Notes: a model not told the origin generated them from the sequence alone. 64,000 nt of DNA from Adiantum capillus-veneris (GCA_014529385.2 CM043957.1:69741503-69805502), one strand, 5' to 3'. Shown: positions 1-9,697, numbered from the stretch's first letter. Made by a program: numbers and translations.

Positions 1-625
1 CCTTCAAATCACGGCCGAGGGGCCTAAACCCTAAGAAGAGCAAGCAACAACAGAGGAAGAAGTTCTACCAACTTATGGGTCCCCGTCCGATGGGGCCCAA
101 GAGACATAAAGGAATTAAAATAAAGCAGGACCCCACACACACACACAAAGGCTTGCGTAGTAGCTGATGACGTGGTGCTTCAGATTTTCCGTTGACTGAA
201 GACGTGGCAGACTCTACGGATTTCCACGTTTTGCGCTGACTGCTGACATGGCAGCTCTACGGATTTCCATGATTTACGCTGGCAACTTTTGGGCATCGCT
301 TTTGGACCAGATGCTTTTGAGTTTGAAGGCTTTTCATGTAAATTGCTTTTGGGCCTAGGGCCTTTAAATATGAGGCCATGGGCTCATTCTTTGGCATGCT
401 TCTGGATGGAGGTGCAGAGGATGGAGTACCGGCTTGTACTTTGATGATGCAATATAAAGAAATACCAAAAGGGGCGCCAAGGTTTGGGGCCAATACTCTC
501 TAGGGTGGAATTTCTTCACTCCGTGCCGCGTGTCGTCTCTCTCTTTCAATTCAGTTGTTATTGAAGTGCTAAAAGTGTGTTCAGACTGTTCTTTTCTATT
601 GGCACATCGTGCCCGTCTTGTGACA
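1..625 (+). repeat. R1b 5' LTR (left end outside window)
   Basis: It matches the 3' LTR of the same element base for base over long stretches; base 1 here corresponds to about 12719 there. It ends in TGACA directly before the primer site. A TATA box (TATAAAG, 453-459) lies just ahead of a conserved block with GGGGCGCC (471-478). This block is shared with all other R1 LTRs and with the R5 LTR, and it probably marks the core promoter. The segment contains only short shadow ORFs and no gene. Confidence 0.85.
453..459 (+). promoter_or_regulatory. TATA box of R1b 5' LTR
   Basis: TATAAAG stands in a block that is conserved, with the following GAAATACC and GGGGCGCC, in every R1 LTR and in the R5 LTR. 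Position inside the LTR and conservation suggest the Pol II core promoter. No transcript evidence is available. Confidence 0.55.
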
Positions 626-626
626 G

Positions 627-638
627 TGGTATCAGAGC
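627..638 (+). other. Primer binding site, tRNA-iMet type (R1b)
   Basis: TGGTATCAGAGC starts two bases after the LTR end. This is the usual plant LTR-retrotransposon primer site complementary to the 3' end of initiator tRNA-Met. It fixes the strand of R1b as +. Confidence 0.9.
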
Positions 639-1244
639 ATAAGGCGTGTGCTTGTCTGAAAGCATACCGGTCTTACCAAAGAGCAGATAGAGCAAGATCG
701 TACTTCCAAAGTTCGTTATAAATTTTAGCTTCGTGCTCCGACCCCGGACTTATAAGACACTCCCACCCTTACTTCATCGCGCATCGGGCATGCTCTTGTC
801 TTCGCCGCTCATGTCTTACAGGGCATAAGCCATAAAGATCACTTGCAAGAGAAGGATCCAAGATTTGTTTCAAGCTGCTATTTTTTCTCAGAGGCATTGC
901 TATGCAGATGTTGATGTTTATAGCTACCAAGCTGCACACTCCAAGGACTTGGCAAGCTTTCAAGAAAATTTTTGCCCGAAGTTATATGGTTTCCGACATC
1001 TTCCTTCAGAGTGCAACTTCTGGCAGAGTGGGGTATCCTGAAATGCTTGCCATGGAAACCCTAGCAGATTATAACTTGAAATTTCTCGACATCTCTCAGT
1101 AGGTGTCTCTTTTCGAGTTGATAACCTTGGAGGTTCGGTGTGACCTCTATGTCTTGGGACTACCATCAACGCCTCAGAAACACTGTCTGTCCAAGAGCTG
1201 TGGACCATGCTGTGGTTGACTACGACCTTATGAAAGAAATCTAA
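639..1244 (+). mobile_element. R1b internal region, left part
   Basis: This is homologous to the reverse complement of R1a 10580-11041. It holds a short open stretch (about 780-1102) whose translation resembles one in R1a (shared ARSYMVSDIFL, GRVGYPE, LAMETLADY, FLDISQ), but the reading frame shifts between the copies and no protein family is recognisable. It ends at the TCTAA target duplication of R2 (1240-1244). Confidence 0.75.
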
Positions 1245-1664
1245 TGTAAGGATTCTAGGTACTAATCCTTAAATAAGTACTTAAACTCACGATTAAGACT
1301 TAAGAAACTTGAACTGAACTCAGAAAAAAGACTCTGTGTTTGATTGATTGAATGTGTAATACAAGGGCTCCTTATATAGGAGACGAAGAGACATAAATGA
1401 AAAGTCATGTCTCCTGGTGAAGAGACATGACTTTATACGTAAAGACACTTCGACGAAGAGCTGCAACCATTGGACGGAGAGTCGCACCTGTAGAGCAAAG
1501 AGGTGCGACCAGTCGTCGAAGGAGTGTGGCTTTTGGCGAAGAGGCATGTCTCTTGGGCGAAGGGGTGTGACCATCCAAGCGTAGGGGTTCTCCTTGGCAT
1601 GGCACTTTGCATATCTGCAACTAGGAGTGTATGTAATACTGCAACATAGTCACAAATCGTGACA
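1245..1664 (-). repeat. R2 3' LTR
   Basis: The 420-bp LTR has termini TGTAAGG...GTGACA on the + strand and closely matches 8390-8804. A TATA-like motif, TATATAAGG when read on the - strand, lies at 1371-1380. It is flanked on the left by the TSD TCTAA. Confidence 0.88.
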
Positions 1665-1674
1665 TTCCCTCCCA
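1665..1674 (-). other. R2 polypurine tract
   Basis: On the - strand this reads TGGGAGGGAA, directly before the 3' LTR. It is the plus-strand primer for reverse transcription. The gag-protease frame appears to run through it into the LTR. Confidence 0.7.
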
Positions 1675-1793
1675 TGTTATCGGAAACCTTTGTCTTGAAC
1701 CTTTGCTTCATGCGATGTAAGATTTCTGGTAGTAACTGCGAAATATTTAGGGAAGAGGAAATCTTCTCAAGGTACTCTTCAGATGGGGTAACT

Positions 1794-2469
1794 TGTCACA
1801 AAACGGGCACCACGTGCCAATAGAAAAGAACAGACTGAACAGACTTTTAGCACTTCAATAACAACTGAACTGAAAGAGAGAGAGACGACACGCGACACAA
1901 AGTGGCGGAATTCCACCCTAGAGAGTATTGGCCCCAAACCTTGGCGCCCCTTTCGGTATTTCTTTATATTCCATCAACACAGTACAAGCCGGTACTCCAG
2001 ACTCTACACCTTCTCCAGGAAGCATGCAAAAGAATGAGCCCTGACCTCATATTTCAAGGCCCTTGGCCTAAAAAGCAGTTACAATAAAAGGCCTTTAGAC
2101 TCAAAAGCTTCTGGTCCAAAAGCAAAGCCAAAAAACTGCCAGCGTAAATCACGGAAATCCGAACAGCCTGCCATGTCATCATGCCAGTGCAATTTTTGGA
2201 AATTTGCCCTTAGGGTTAGGGTTAGGATTTCTACGATTTTAGGGTTTCTGGCAACAAAATTAGGGTTTGCAAGTTAGGGTTTCCAGAATTAGGGTTTACT
2301 GGTTTTAGGGTTAGGGTTTTCAGAATTAGGGTTTCAACAGTTAGGGTTTTTGGCAAAAATTAGGGTTAGGGTTTCTGCTCTTGGACAACCACGTCATCAC
2401 TTTGTGACACTTCTTCCGTTACTTGTTCTTCTTAGGGTTTAGGCTTTGACACGCCAGCAGTTTGTTACA
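1794..2469 (-). repeat. Solo LTR of the R1 family inside R2 (TSD TAACT)
   Basis: The 676-bp LTR has the R1 termini (TGTCACAA at left, TTTGTTACA at right) and no internal region. The 5-bp direct repeat TAACT is exact (1789-1793 and 2470-2474), so it is a true insertion reduced to a solo LTR by LTR-LTR recombination. It interrupts the 3' part of the R2 coding region; the R2 frame is open across the joint once the LTR is left out. Confidence 0.9.
2208..2385 (-). repeat. Telomere-like TTAGGG array in R1 solo LTR
   Basis: About ten irregular TTAGGG/TTTAGGG-like motifs are spaced by short variable linkers. The array lies in the U3 end of the LTR (right end on +, because the element is on -). Similar arrays occur in both R1a LTRs and a shorter one in the R5 LTRs, but the R1b LTRs have only one or two motifs. 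Confidence 0.7.
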
Positions 2470-2474
2470 TAACT

Positions 2475-3280
2475 TCAACTTTAGTAATCACTGGAGAGGA
2501 TTTTGGCTTGAGAGTGTAATCATTGTCCAATAATGAATCCCAAAATTCTTCAGAATCATCTTCAAAAACTGTCACTTCATGACTTGCAATTGGCATATCA
2601 TCATCTAGCAAAGAATCAATTGGTAACGAAGTATCACTTGGAAAAACTTCTTGCTTGAAATCATCTTTGTCTTCAGCAATTGATTCAGGAGAAGTTAATG
2701 AATTCAAAAATTCATTAATTAGAATTTTTGCATCTGCATCGGAGATCATATTTGCTTCATAATCCACTGTATCATGGTGTTCGACTTGTACACGTGAGGC
2801 TTGAATCACTCGTTCCGCATGATAAAGCCAATGTAAAACGAGTTCACGTCCATCTTTGAACAAATTGATAGTATGTCCTCGAAAGCTAATGGTTGGATCA
2901 TATTGAAATAACCAATGCTGACCAAGAATCATGTCGTAATAAGATAAAGGCATGCGTTCGAAATCCAATTGATCTTTATAAGTTCGAATCTCGAACTGCA
3001 AGTGTCAAACTGTTTGATCACAAGTCAAAATTGATCCATTTGCTAATTGCACATCATATAAGTGAGATTTGTTCTGAGTTGGTAAGCCAAGCTGTTGAAC
3101 TATTTGAGTGTTGACAAAATTATTCGAACATCCGCTGTCCACCAAAACATTGATGGAACGACTGTCGAGAGTTCCAAGAAGACTCAAAACTTTCTTTGAG
3201 AGAGGCTCCAAAAGTGAAGAACCACATTGAGCATTCATAAGAATAGTCATATCCTCTGAGACACGAATTGTGTTGACCAC
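2475..3280 (-). pseudogene. R2 aspartic protease and acidic C-terminal region
   Basis: This is the retroviral-type aspartic protease that would cut the R2 polyprotein. The active-site motif VLVDSGCSNNF is visible near 3150, followed by a typical flap region and, at about 2940, the second conserved block (MILGQHWLFQYDP). A TGA at 3005-3007 splits the frame once. An acidic, Ser/Asp-rich stretch then runs to the solo LTR at 2469, and the frame reopens beyond it (1711-1793) with KISSSLN and MKQRF before the polypurine tract. In ordinary Ty3 elements reverse transcriptase begins here; none is present. The frame is close to intact, so loss of function is recent or the stop is a single lesion. Confidence 0.8.
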
Positions 3281-3872
3281 TGATTTTCCTTTATCCTTAG
3301 CAGAATCTGGTTATTCAACATTCGACTATGTTTCCGCGTTGGAATTTCTTTTCAAATTAGACGGATTTGGTCTATTTGGACATTGATACCATCTATGGTC
3401 ACCACCGCAAATTGTACACAAATCGTCCTTCTCTGAAGTCGAAGATGTATTTGACGAGCCTTGCTGAGTATTGGAATGCCGATCTTAAGAAAAATCACGT
3501 CCTTTATCACGATCAAATGGAGGAACATTTGACGAAGATCTACTTTGAGATTGGCAATCTTGAGAATAGAACCTTGAAGTTGAAAAAGGTTGCGTTGCTT
3601 GCTGTCTGAACTGAAACTAATGTTGCTGACTTTGGCTAAAGCTTTCTTTACGATCGCATTGTGAAAAGCGAGCGCTATTTGAAGATCTGTCACCGGGAAG
3701 AAGATTCCGTGTAGGGCGGCGATTATCACCAAGATGCTCCACATAGGTAATTGCAACATCCAAGGTGGTAGGGTTGTATGTGTGCACATCGTCCTTCAGG
3801 TTGGGTTCGAGTCCCTCGATAGAACTTTGAAGTTTATCAGAGGGACTAAGGGTCTCTATCTCCAGAGTTAGC
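3281..3872 (-). pseudogene. R2 gag, C-terminal part with zinc knuckle
   Basis: Capsid-like sequence (helix-rich, LSPSDKLQ... region near 3845) is followed by a nucleocapsid zinc knuckle, CTICGGDHRWYQC, at 3380-3418. Its CX2CX3HX4C spacing is the form often seen in plant Ty3 gag proteins. Two in-frame stops lie between the knuckle and the protease (about 3300-3345). The solo LTR R3 cuts this part from the N-terminal part at 5004-5625; both pieces are in register when the insertion and one copy of its TSD are discounted. The product would package element RNA in the cytoplasm. Confidence 0.75.
3380..3418 (-). other. Gag zinc knuckle of R2
   Basis: The - strand reads CTICGGDHRWYQC. Three Cys and one His in CX2CX3HX4C spacing are all present. 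Plant Ty3 gag proteins use this motif to bind RNA. Confidence 0.8.
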
Positions 3873-5003
3873 TGTCAAGTGACACATCCAACCCTATGTG
3901 TCCGTGGACAAGCTACAGCATGACCAGGGTTCAGTTCAGTCAAGTCAGTCTAGGATAGGAAGTGATCTTGCGCTTTTGTGAGTTTGTTCGCAGACTGTGC
4001 ATGTCCAGGCACTTAGATTAGTTGCATATCCTCTGGTTGTACACAACATGACCATCAGCATTACCATCAGAATCCATCAGGAGCATTTTCCAGTGCATTG
4101 AACCTATTTTTCCTATTTTTGACATTTTTCACTTATTATTTTTAAGTGACTTTTGTTGGGAATTGGGTAGGGCAAAATGACTAAAGCAATATATAAGGAA
4201 AACCTAGCGCTAGCATTTCTGGCAGAAGCAGGAAGGAGAGCACAGGCACCCCGTGCAGCAGGCCCTCTGGAGCATCTTCTCAACAAGAACCAAGACCAAA
4301 GAAAGCCATCTTTTCAGCCAAGATCTCTTGGCGTTTTTCAGCAAGCAAGACCAGCAGATTCAGCCATCTTCGACAGTGATTCCCCCTCAGCAAATACGGC
4401 GATTTTCAGTCCTGCTACCGCAGTGAATTCAGCCCCATGACCAGCATTTTTGAATAGCATAACCAGCGTTTTTAGACCAGCATGACCAGCGTTTTTGGAA
4501 CGAGCATGTCCAGCGTTTTAGGAGCAGCAGAGAACGTTTTTGGACCAGCAGAGATAGCGTTTTTGTAGAGAGAAAGAGAGCGTTTTCAGCAAGGCATCAA
4601 GTTCACGGAACAACCCCAACTTGGCGCGGCAGGAACCGACTCACATCATTCAGTTTTCAGCCTTAGCTTCGTCATCGTCGTCCGCACCGTTGACCTCGGC
4701 ATAGTAGCATTTAGACTCATTGCATCAGCACCTTGTATCAGATTGTGCAATCAATAGCATAGACCACTCTCGCCATTGAGAGTGGGGCCCTTGGAGGAGG
4801 GTTTGACAACTTTCTGGTGTCGTATTCTCTTCTCTCTCTATCTCTCAGACTCATGCACCTTCATCCACGTTGTTTGTGATCACTAGCACTCTCTCACAAA
4901 GGAACGGAAGGCTCTCCCTTCCCTAAGTAAAAAAGAACCTTGAGCACAGTTTGAAGCACTCATCTTGAGCAAAGTTCAACATTCACTTCGGCTGCACCTT
5001 AGA
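3873..5003 (+). repeat. Solo LTR R3 inside R2 gag (TSD TTAGC)
   Basis: The 1131-bp insertion starts with TGTCAAG and ends CTTAGA, flanked by exact TTAGC repeats (3868-3872 and 5004-5008). Leaving it out with one TSD copy makes the R2 gag frame continuous, which defines the borders. A TATA-like TATATAAGG lies near 4190 on +. The end GA rather than CA is unusual and may be a mutation. It has a minisatellite at 4441-4592. An ORF at 4177-4440 is within the LTR and has no recognisable domain. No second copy of R3 occurs in the window. Confidence 0.7.
4441..4592 (+). repeat. CAGCGTTTTT minisatellite in R3
   Basis: Five or six imperfect copies of a unit of roughly 25-30 bp containing GACCAGC and CAGCGTTTTT lie inside the R3 LTR. 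A shorter, similar CAGC-rich stretch occurs in the R2 leader at 6310-6420. Confidence 0.6.
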
Positions 5004-5625
5004 TTAGCCTTTGGAACTCTGTGATGTACGTGGCCAAGGAACCTGTCTGGCTCAGGCGGTGAAGAGAGGACCGAGCATGAAAATCCGCATTGGCAGGCTG
5101 CGAATAGCACGCCGGAATTTATCCCAAGAAGGTGTGTGTTTACCATCAGCAACCAGTCGTTGCCACCAAAGAAATGTTGTATCCTTGAGCAGAGAACTAG
5201 CAAGTGCAACTTTTTTACTTTCGACTAAGTCCGTGTTGGACAAGTAGACCTCCATTTTGAACAACCATTGGTCCAGCACGCGCTTATCGCGGCGACCATT
5301 ATTAGGCTTTAGGCAGTTTAACATCAAGCTGCTTCTTCTGTGTAGCATTAAATTTTTTATAAAGTAATTAAAGTTCGCGATTGTCTACCTCATCAGTTGG
5401 ATTTGGTTCATTTGGTTTGTCCATTGAAGCTTAGGAAGAAGGTGGTGGAGAAGCAGCATTAGTTGTCCGAGAAGTCGTAGGACGACTCCGATAAGTATTT
5501 TGCATCTACATCTCATCCAAGCGAGTGTGTAGTGATGTGAGGCTTGTGGAAAGTGTGGCCATCTGCTCCTTGATAAGAGTAAGGGAATCGTCAGATTGAC
5601 CATCTCCGTCCTTAGAATTCGGCAT
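5004..5625 (-). pseudogene. R2 gag, N-terminal part
   Basis: The start is ATG at 5625 (- strand), giving MPNSKDGDG. A Ser/Thr-rich and Pro-rich N-terminus precedes a classic Ty3 retrotransposon gag core with WLFKMEVYL, FLWWQRL and DKFRRAI (5052-5348). A frameshift near 5050 moves the capsid into another frame that continues as TGSLATYITEFQRL up to the R3 insertion. One in-frame stop (near 5510) lies close to the N-terminus. The gag core is followed across R3 by 3281-3872. Confidence 0.75.
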
Positions 5626-6804
5626 GGTTACGCCTCAAAAGGAACTCGAACAGGTACAGGTTCTGCGACGAGAGCACTTGCAGGAACTCTGTTATAGGGA
5701 GAGGATTCGCCTGTACTGCTTCTTCGTGAACTTCGTCTATATACGAAATTTACAGAATGGGCACATCGTGGAATTCGTCTACCATCGCGCGCGGAGTAGG
5801 GTGCTTGCTGAGGGGCCAGCGCTGGAGGAAAGGGTGGGAAGGAGCAGCATATGAAAAATCCAATCATTGGCTAGTCTTCATGCTGTCGTTCATAAGTTTT
5901 TGATCGTAGAGGTGTTAATTATTTGTGGGCTAGTGAGCTCACATGAGCTTGGGGTTTGGCCGGTCAATTGACCCATTAAATTTGAAGGTAAATGATTGGC
6001 TAGTCTTCATGCTGTCGTTCATAAGTTTTTGATCGTAGAGGTGTTAATTATTTGTGGGCTAGTGAGCTCACATGAGCTTGGGGTTTGGCCGGTCAATTGA
6101 CCCATTAAATTTGAAGGTAAATGATAGCATTAAACTTATACACTGGCTGGTGTGGAGAATTAACAATGTTCACACTTGGGTAAATTTGGAGCAAGCCAGT
6201 CGGCCACTTAATGTGAGTAAATTGGGTATATTTTAATAGGCAACATTGGCATGCTGGTCATGTAAAAAAACAACCCAACGAAGGAGTTCCGTGCACCTTC
6301 AGCGAAGAGTTGCCAGCGAAATGATTCAGCGATTTCAGCATACTCAGCCCAACGTTTTCAGCATATGCAGCCCACGTCTCAGCAATTTAGCCCAGCGTTT
6401 AAGCATACTCAGCCTTGGCAGAATTTGGAAAAAGGATGCACAAAGGGGCATTTCCAAGGGGTGCGAGCATTGGGAAGAGGTGGCAGCCTGCCGGCGTGGT
6501 ACCCTTTCGCATGAAGGGGTGCGACCATGGGTTCGAAGGGGTACTACCCGAGGAAAGGGCACTCGAAGAGGCACCAACAGAAGTTGTCCCGAAAGTCACC
6601 GGGTACGCCACACACACATCTGTGTCATTGTCCGTTATTTATGTAATTGAAACAGAAAGATTCATGTTACCTCATGCGCAAATATGTGTGTGTGTACCAC
6701 CTTTCTTCTGCTGCCATGCAACTCCGGGAGAGGGTAGAGTGTAGCGGCAAGGGTGAGAGGCTCACAACCTTCGGGTCCCCGGAAAAAAATTGCATTGATA
6801 CCAC
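5626..6804 (-). other. R2 leader region, no gene
   Basis: This lies between the gag start and the first primer-site-like sequence. It contains the 129-bp tandem duplication (5866-6123), a CAGC-rich stretch (6310-6420) and a segment (6420-6600) with motifs like those in the R2 LTR (AGGGGTGCGACC). ORFs on either strand here (for example 6246-6650) have no recognisable domain and I treat them as chance. Confidence 0.6.
5866..6123. repeat. Perfect 129-bp tandem duplication
   Basis: Bases 5866-5994 and 5995-6123 read identically over the whole unit by eye. The unit contains GTGAGCTCAC, a short palindrome. The lack of differences points to a recent duplication. Confidence 0.9.
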
Positions 6805-7486
6805 TGTAAGGATTATAGGTACTAATCCTTAATTAAGTACTTAAACTCATAATTAAGACTTAAGAAACTGTTGCTAATTGGACTATTTTCTTATTTTTAA
6901 TGATTAATCTCTTTTTTAGGATATTTTATTGTGTGCACTAAGAACTGTTAAAAGATTGTAGCTACAGGAACTGCCATCAAGAACGGACAACTCTGATGTG
7001 TCATTTGATGGGTGACGGTAAACATCGCGAAGGAGTTTTCGTAAGTTCGGTGGAAAGGGCCGGGTTACGAGTGCCCCTGATGCGTCACATGATGGGTGAC
7101 GGGTGCATCAGTAAGGGGGCATCCCGTAGGCTAAGGAGGAAATCCGAACTGAGTAAGAAAATACGCGTAAGAACGCAAGCACAAGAATAAAGATGGGTTC
7201 AATGAAGCTTTTTACGAAAAGCAGGAACAATCGCGGGAAGGCAAACGCTTTCCCGCGAGGAATCTATGTTTGCATTGCATTCGTGCATGTGGTTGCATCC
7301 AGGGACGCCTGGGAAGTGTTGTTAAATGCATTGGTTTTAACTTATAAGGTTTTATTGAGTTTTTGGGCAGGTTCATACCAATTTTAAAATATGCCGGCCG
7401 CCCACTTAATAAGTGGGCAGCCACTTAGAAGATAAAGCAACAAAACCAGCCAGCGAATTCTCTCTCCCTATTTCGGGTAGAACAGC

Positions 7487-7534
7487 GGAAAAAAAAAAGA
7501 AAAAAAGAAAAAAAAAAGAAGAAAAAAAAAAAAA
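7487..7534 (+). repeat. Purine (A/G) tract in R4
   Basis: An uninterrupted 48-base A-rich purine run lies about 50 bp upstream of the TATA box. Confidence 0.8.
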
Positions 7535-7582
7535 CGGGCGCAATCTCTACGCGAGCAGTTATTCGTGCCGTGGCTAGGGAGC

Positions 7583-7589
7583 TATAAAA
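7583..7589 (+). promoter_or_regulatory. TATA box of R4 LTR
   Basis: TATAAAA stands in the middle of the LTR, upstream of the repeat array and polyadenylation-like signal. It probably marks the U3/R border. Confidence 0.55.
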
Positions 7590-7787
7590 GCACCACATGC
7601 CCTCACTCACGGGAGGTACCAACATCAGCAAGAGAAGACTCTGCCGCAAGAGATCGCGAGACTATGAAGCACGGAAGTCGCTTTTCCCGCGCAAGAGCGA
7701 CAGGTATCTATTGTGGATTCGCCATACGAATTGTTGTCGCGTGTTTGTGTGGTTTGTTTTGTAGGAATCTCCCCTCTTACAGGAAGG

Positions 7788-7919
7788 CCCTTCACGGGAA
7801 GTACGGTTTCACGCCTAAGTCCCTTACGGGAAAGTACGGCTTCGCGCCTAAGTCCCTTACGAGAAGGAACAGCCTTGTGCCCAAGCCCTTTACGGGAAAG
7901 CACGACCTTCGGGTCTAAG
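7788..7919 (+). repeat. 33-bp tandem repeat, four copies, in R4
   Basis: The units are 7788-7820, 7821-7853, 7854-7886 and 7887-7919, each with CCCTTACGGGAAAGTACGG-like sequence. Because 33 is a multiple of three they stay open in all frames, which explains the repetitive ORFs seen here. Confidence 0.85.
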
Positions 7920-8231
7920 ATTACAGAACGGAAGAGTTTCCTCGGGTTCTCATGCTTGTATACGAATTCTCCCTGAATAAAAGAATACTCTTAACGGGGG
8001 GGGGGCCAGCCCATCTTCTGGTCCCCAATACTGTGTCGATCTTCTCCCTTCTCTCACATTTGCAAAGTATTTTAATTTTCAGATTTTCAAGTGCTCGTGT
8101 ACGCTCTCGTTTTGTGACAGAAACTTGAACTGAACTCAGAAACAAGACTCAGAAGACTCTGTGTTTGATTGATTGAATGTGTGATACAAGGGCTCCTTAT
8201 ATAGGAGACGAAGAGACACAAATGAAAAGAC

Positions 8232-8376
8232 ATGAAACAGAAAGATTCATTTTACCTCATGCGCACATATGTGTGTGTGTACCACCTTTCTTCTGCTGCC
8301 ATGCAACTCCGGGAGAGGATAGAGTGTAGCGGCAAGGGTGAGAGGCTCACAACCTTGGGGTCCCGGGAAAAAATTT
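8232..8376 (-). other. R2 5' leader next to the 5' LTR
   Basis: This non-coding leader lies between the primer site and the truncated internal LTR. Its near-identical duplicate is at 6648-6791. Confidence 0.65.
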
Positions 8377-8388
8377 GCTCTGATACCA
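8377..8388 (-). other. Primer binding site, tRNA-iMet type (R2)
   Basis: GCTCTGATACCA on + is the reverse complement of TGGTATCAGAGC, one base from the LTR start at 8390. It sets R2 on -. Confidence 0.9.
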
Positions 8389-8389
8389 C

Positions 8390-8804
8390 TGTAAGGATTC
8401 TAGGTACTAATCCTTAATTAAGTACTTAAACCCATAATTAAGACTTACGAAACTTGAACTGAACTCAGAAACAAGACTTAGAAGACTCTGAGTTTGATTG
8501 ATTGAATGTGTGATACAAGGGCTCCTTATATAGGAGACGAAGAGACACAAATGAAAAGACATGTTTCCTAGTGAAGAGACATGACTTTATACGTAAAGGC
8601 ACATCCTTTCGATGAAGAGCTGCAACCATTGGGCGAAGAGTCGCACCTGTAGAGCAAAGGGGTGCGACGAGTCGTCGAAGGAGTGTGGCTTTTGGCGAAG
8701 AGGCATGTCTCTTGGGCGAAGGGGTGTGATAATCCAAGCGTTGGGGTTCTCCTTGGCATGGCACTTTACATATCTGCAACTAGGAGTGTATGTAATACTG
8801 CAAC
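8390..8804 (-). repeat. R2 5' LTR, main part (remainder 11652-11669)
   Basis: It closely matches the 3' LTR at 1245-1664. R1a inserted near its end, duplicating GCAAC (8800-8804 and 11647-11651). The last 18 bp lie at 11652-11669. A TATATA motif is at 8524-8533. Confidence 0.88.
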
Positions 8805-9450
8805 TGTCACAAGACGGGCACCACGTGCCAATAGAAAAGAACAGGCTGAACAACTTTAAGCACTTCAAATAACAACTGAACTGAAATATAGAGAGACGAC
8901 ACGCGACATGGAGTGGCGGAATTCCACCCCAGAGAGTATTGGCCCCAAACCTTGGCGCCCCTTTCAGTATTTCTTTATATTGCATCAACACAGTACAAGC
9001 CGGTACTCCAGACTCTGCACCTTCTCCAGGAAGCATGCCAAAGAATGAGCCCTGACCTCATATTTAAAGGCCCTTGGCCTAAAAAGCGATTACAGTGAAA
9101 AGCCTTCAAAACTCAAAAGCTCCTGGTCCAAAAAGCAATGCCAAAAGCTGCCACCTTTTCGTAAATTGCGCTGGTGTCCGTATAGCAGGCCACGTGTCAG
9201 CCCGTCACGTCAGCAAATCAGAGTTAGGGTTAGGGTTTTGGGCAGAATTAGGGTTTTTGATTTTAGGGTTAGGGTTTTAGCAGAATTAGGGTTTTGGACA
9301 GAACTAGGGTTTCTAATTTTAGGATTAGGGTTTCTGATTTTAAGATTAGGGTTTCAACAGAATTAGGATTTCGGGCAGAATTAGGGTTTTTGATTTTAGG
9401 GTTAGGGTTTTAGCAAAATTAGGGTTTCGACACGTCAGCAGTTTGTTACA
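8805..9450 (-). repeat. R1a 3' LTR
   Basis: The 646-bp LTR runs TGTCACAAG...TTTGTTACA. It carries the shared GGCGCCCC/TATA block near 8957-8985 and a TTAGGG-rich array at 9222-9430. Confidence 0.88.
9222..9430 (-). repeat. Telomere-like TTAGGG array in R1a 3' LTR
   Basis: More than ten TTAGGG-type motifs are interspersed with GGCAGAA- and TTTTTGATT-like linkers, in the same U3 position as in the other R1 LTRs on -. Confidence 0.7.
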
Positions 9451-9463
9451 TCTCCCCTTCTTG
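9451..9463 (-). other. R1a polypurine tract
   Basis: The - strand reads AAGAAGGGGAGA next to the 3' LTR. The R1b equivalent at 12662-12673 is AAGAAGGGGGGA. Confidence 0.8.
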
Positions 9464-9559
9464 AAAGAGAGTAATTGTCCGCGATTGCAGCATATCTGCA
9501 AATCAACTCAAGTTAGCTCAAAAATTTCCGAGGGTCATTCCGAGGGACATTCCGATGCT

Positions 9560-9697
9560 CTTTTTATTAAGGAGTTAGCTTCTCCTTTCTGCTCTTTTGA
9601 TCAAAGAGTTAGCTTCTCCTTTCGGCTGTTTAGATCAAGGAGTTAGCTTCTCCTTTCTGCTCTTTGATCAAGGAGTTAGCTTCTCCTTTCGTCCACA
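9560..9697 (-). repeat. About 33-bp minisatellite beside the R1a polypurine tract
   Basis: Four imperfect copies carry GGAGTTAGCTTCTCCTTT and GATCAA. R1b has three copies at the matching place (12462-12552), so the array is a family trait with variable copy number. Confidence 0.75.

Larger units (their letters stand above)
6869..8119 (+). repeat. Solo LTR R4 inside R2 (TSD GAAAC)
   Basis: The 1251-bp LTR runs TGTTGCTA...TTGTGACA with exact GAAAC repeats (6864-6868 and 8120-8124). A TATA box (TATAAAA, 7583-7589) and a polyadenylation-like AATAAA (near 7976) put it on +. It has a purine tract (7487-7534) and a 33-bp repeat array (7788-7919). No other copy of this family occurs in the window. 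ORFs here (7565-7976) are LTR sequence, not genes. Confidence 0.85.
6648..8231 (-). repeat. Duplicated R2 leader plus truncated R2 LTR inside R2
   Basis: Bases 6648-6804 repeat the leader found again at 8232-8389, including a degenerate primer site (GCATTGATACCA, 6792-6803). It is followed by the first ~170 bp of an R2 LTR (6805-6868, interrupted by R4, continuing 8120-8231). The true leader and 5' LTR then follow. The layout is leader, partial LTR, leader, LTR. It could reflect template switching during reverse transcription or unequal recombination between LTRs. Confidence 0.75.

Noticed and set aside
257-549. Overlapping ORFs on - in the first 0.6 kb
   Set aside because: They lie inside the R1b LTR and recur only as LTR homology at other R1 copies.
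2208-2385. Interstitial telomere or chromosome fusion site
   Set aside because: The motifs are irregular, sit at the same place in several LTR copies and therefore belong to the element.
6246-6832. ORFs of 61-134 codons on both strands
   Set aside because: They lie in the R2 leader, overlap each other, and have no domain or start context.
7565-7976. Repetitive ORFs on both strands (11-residue repeats)
   Set aside because: They are created by the 33-bp repeat in the R4 LTR.
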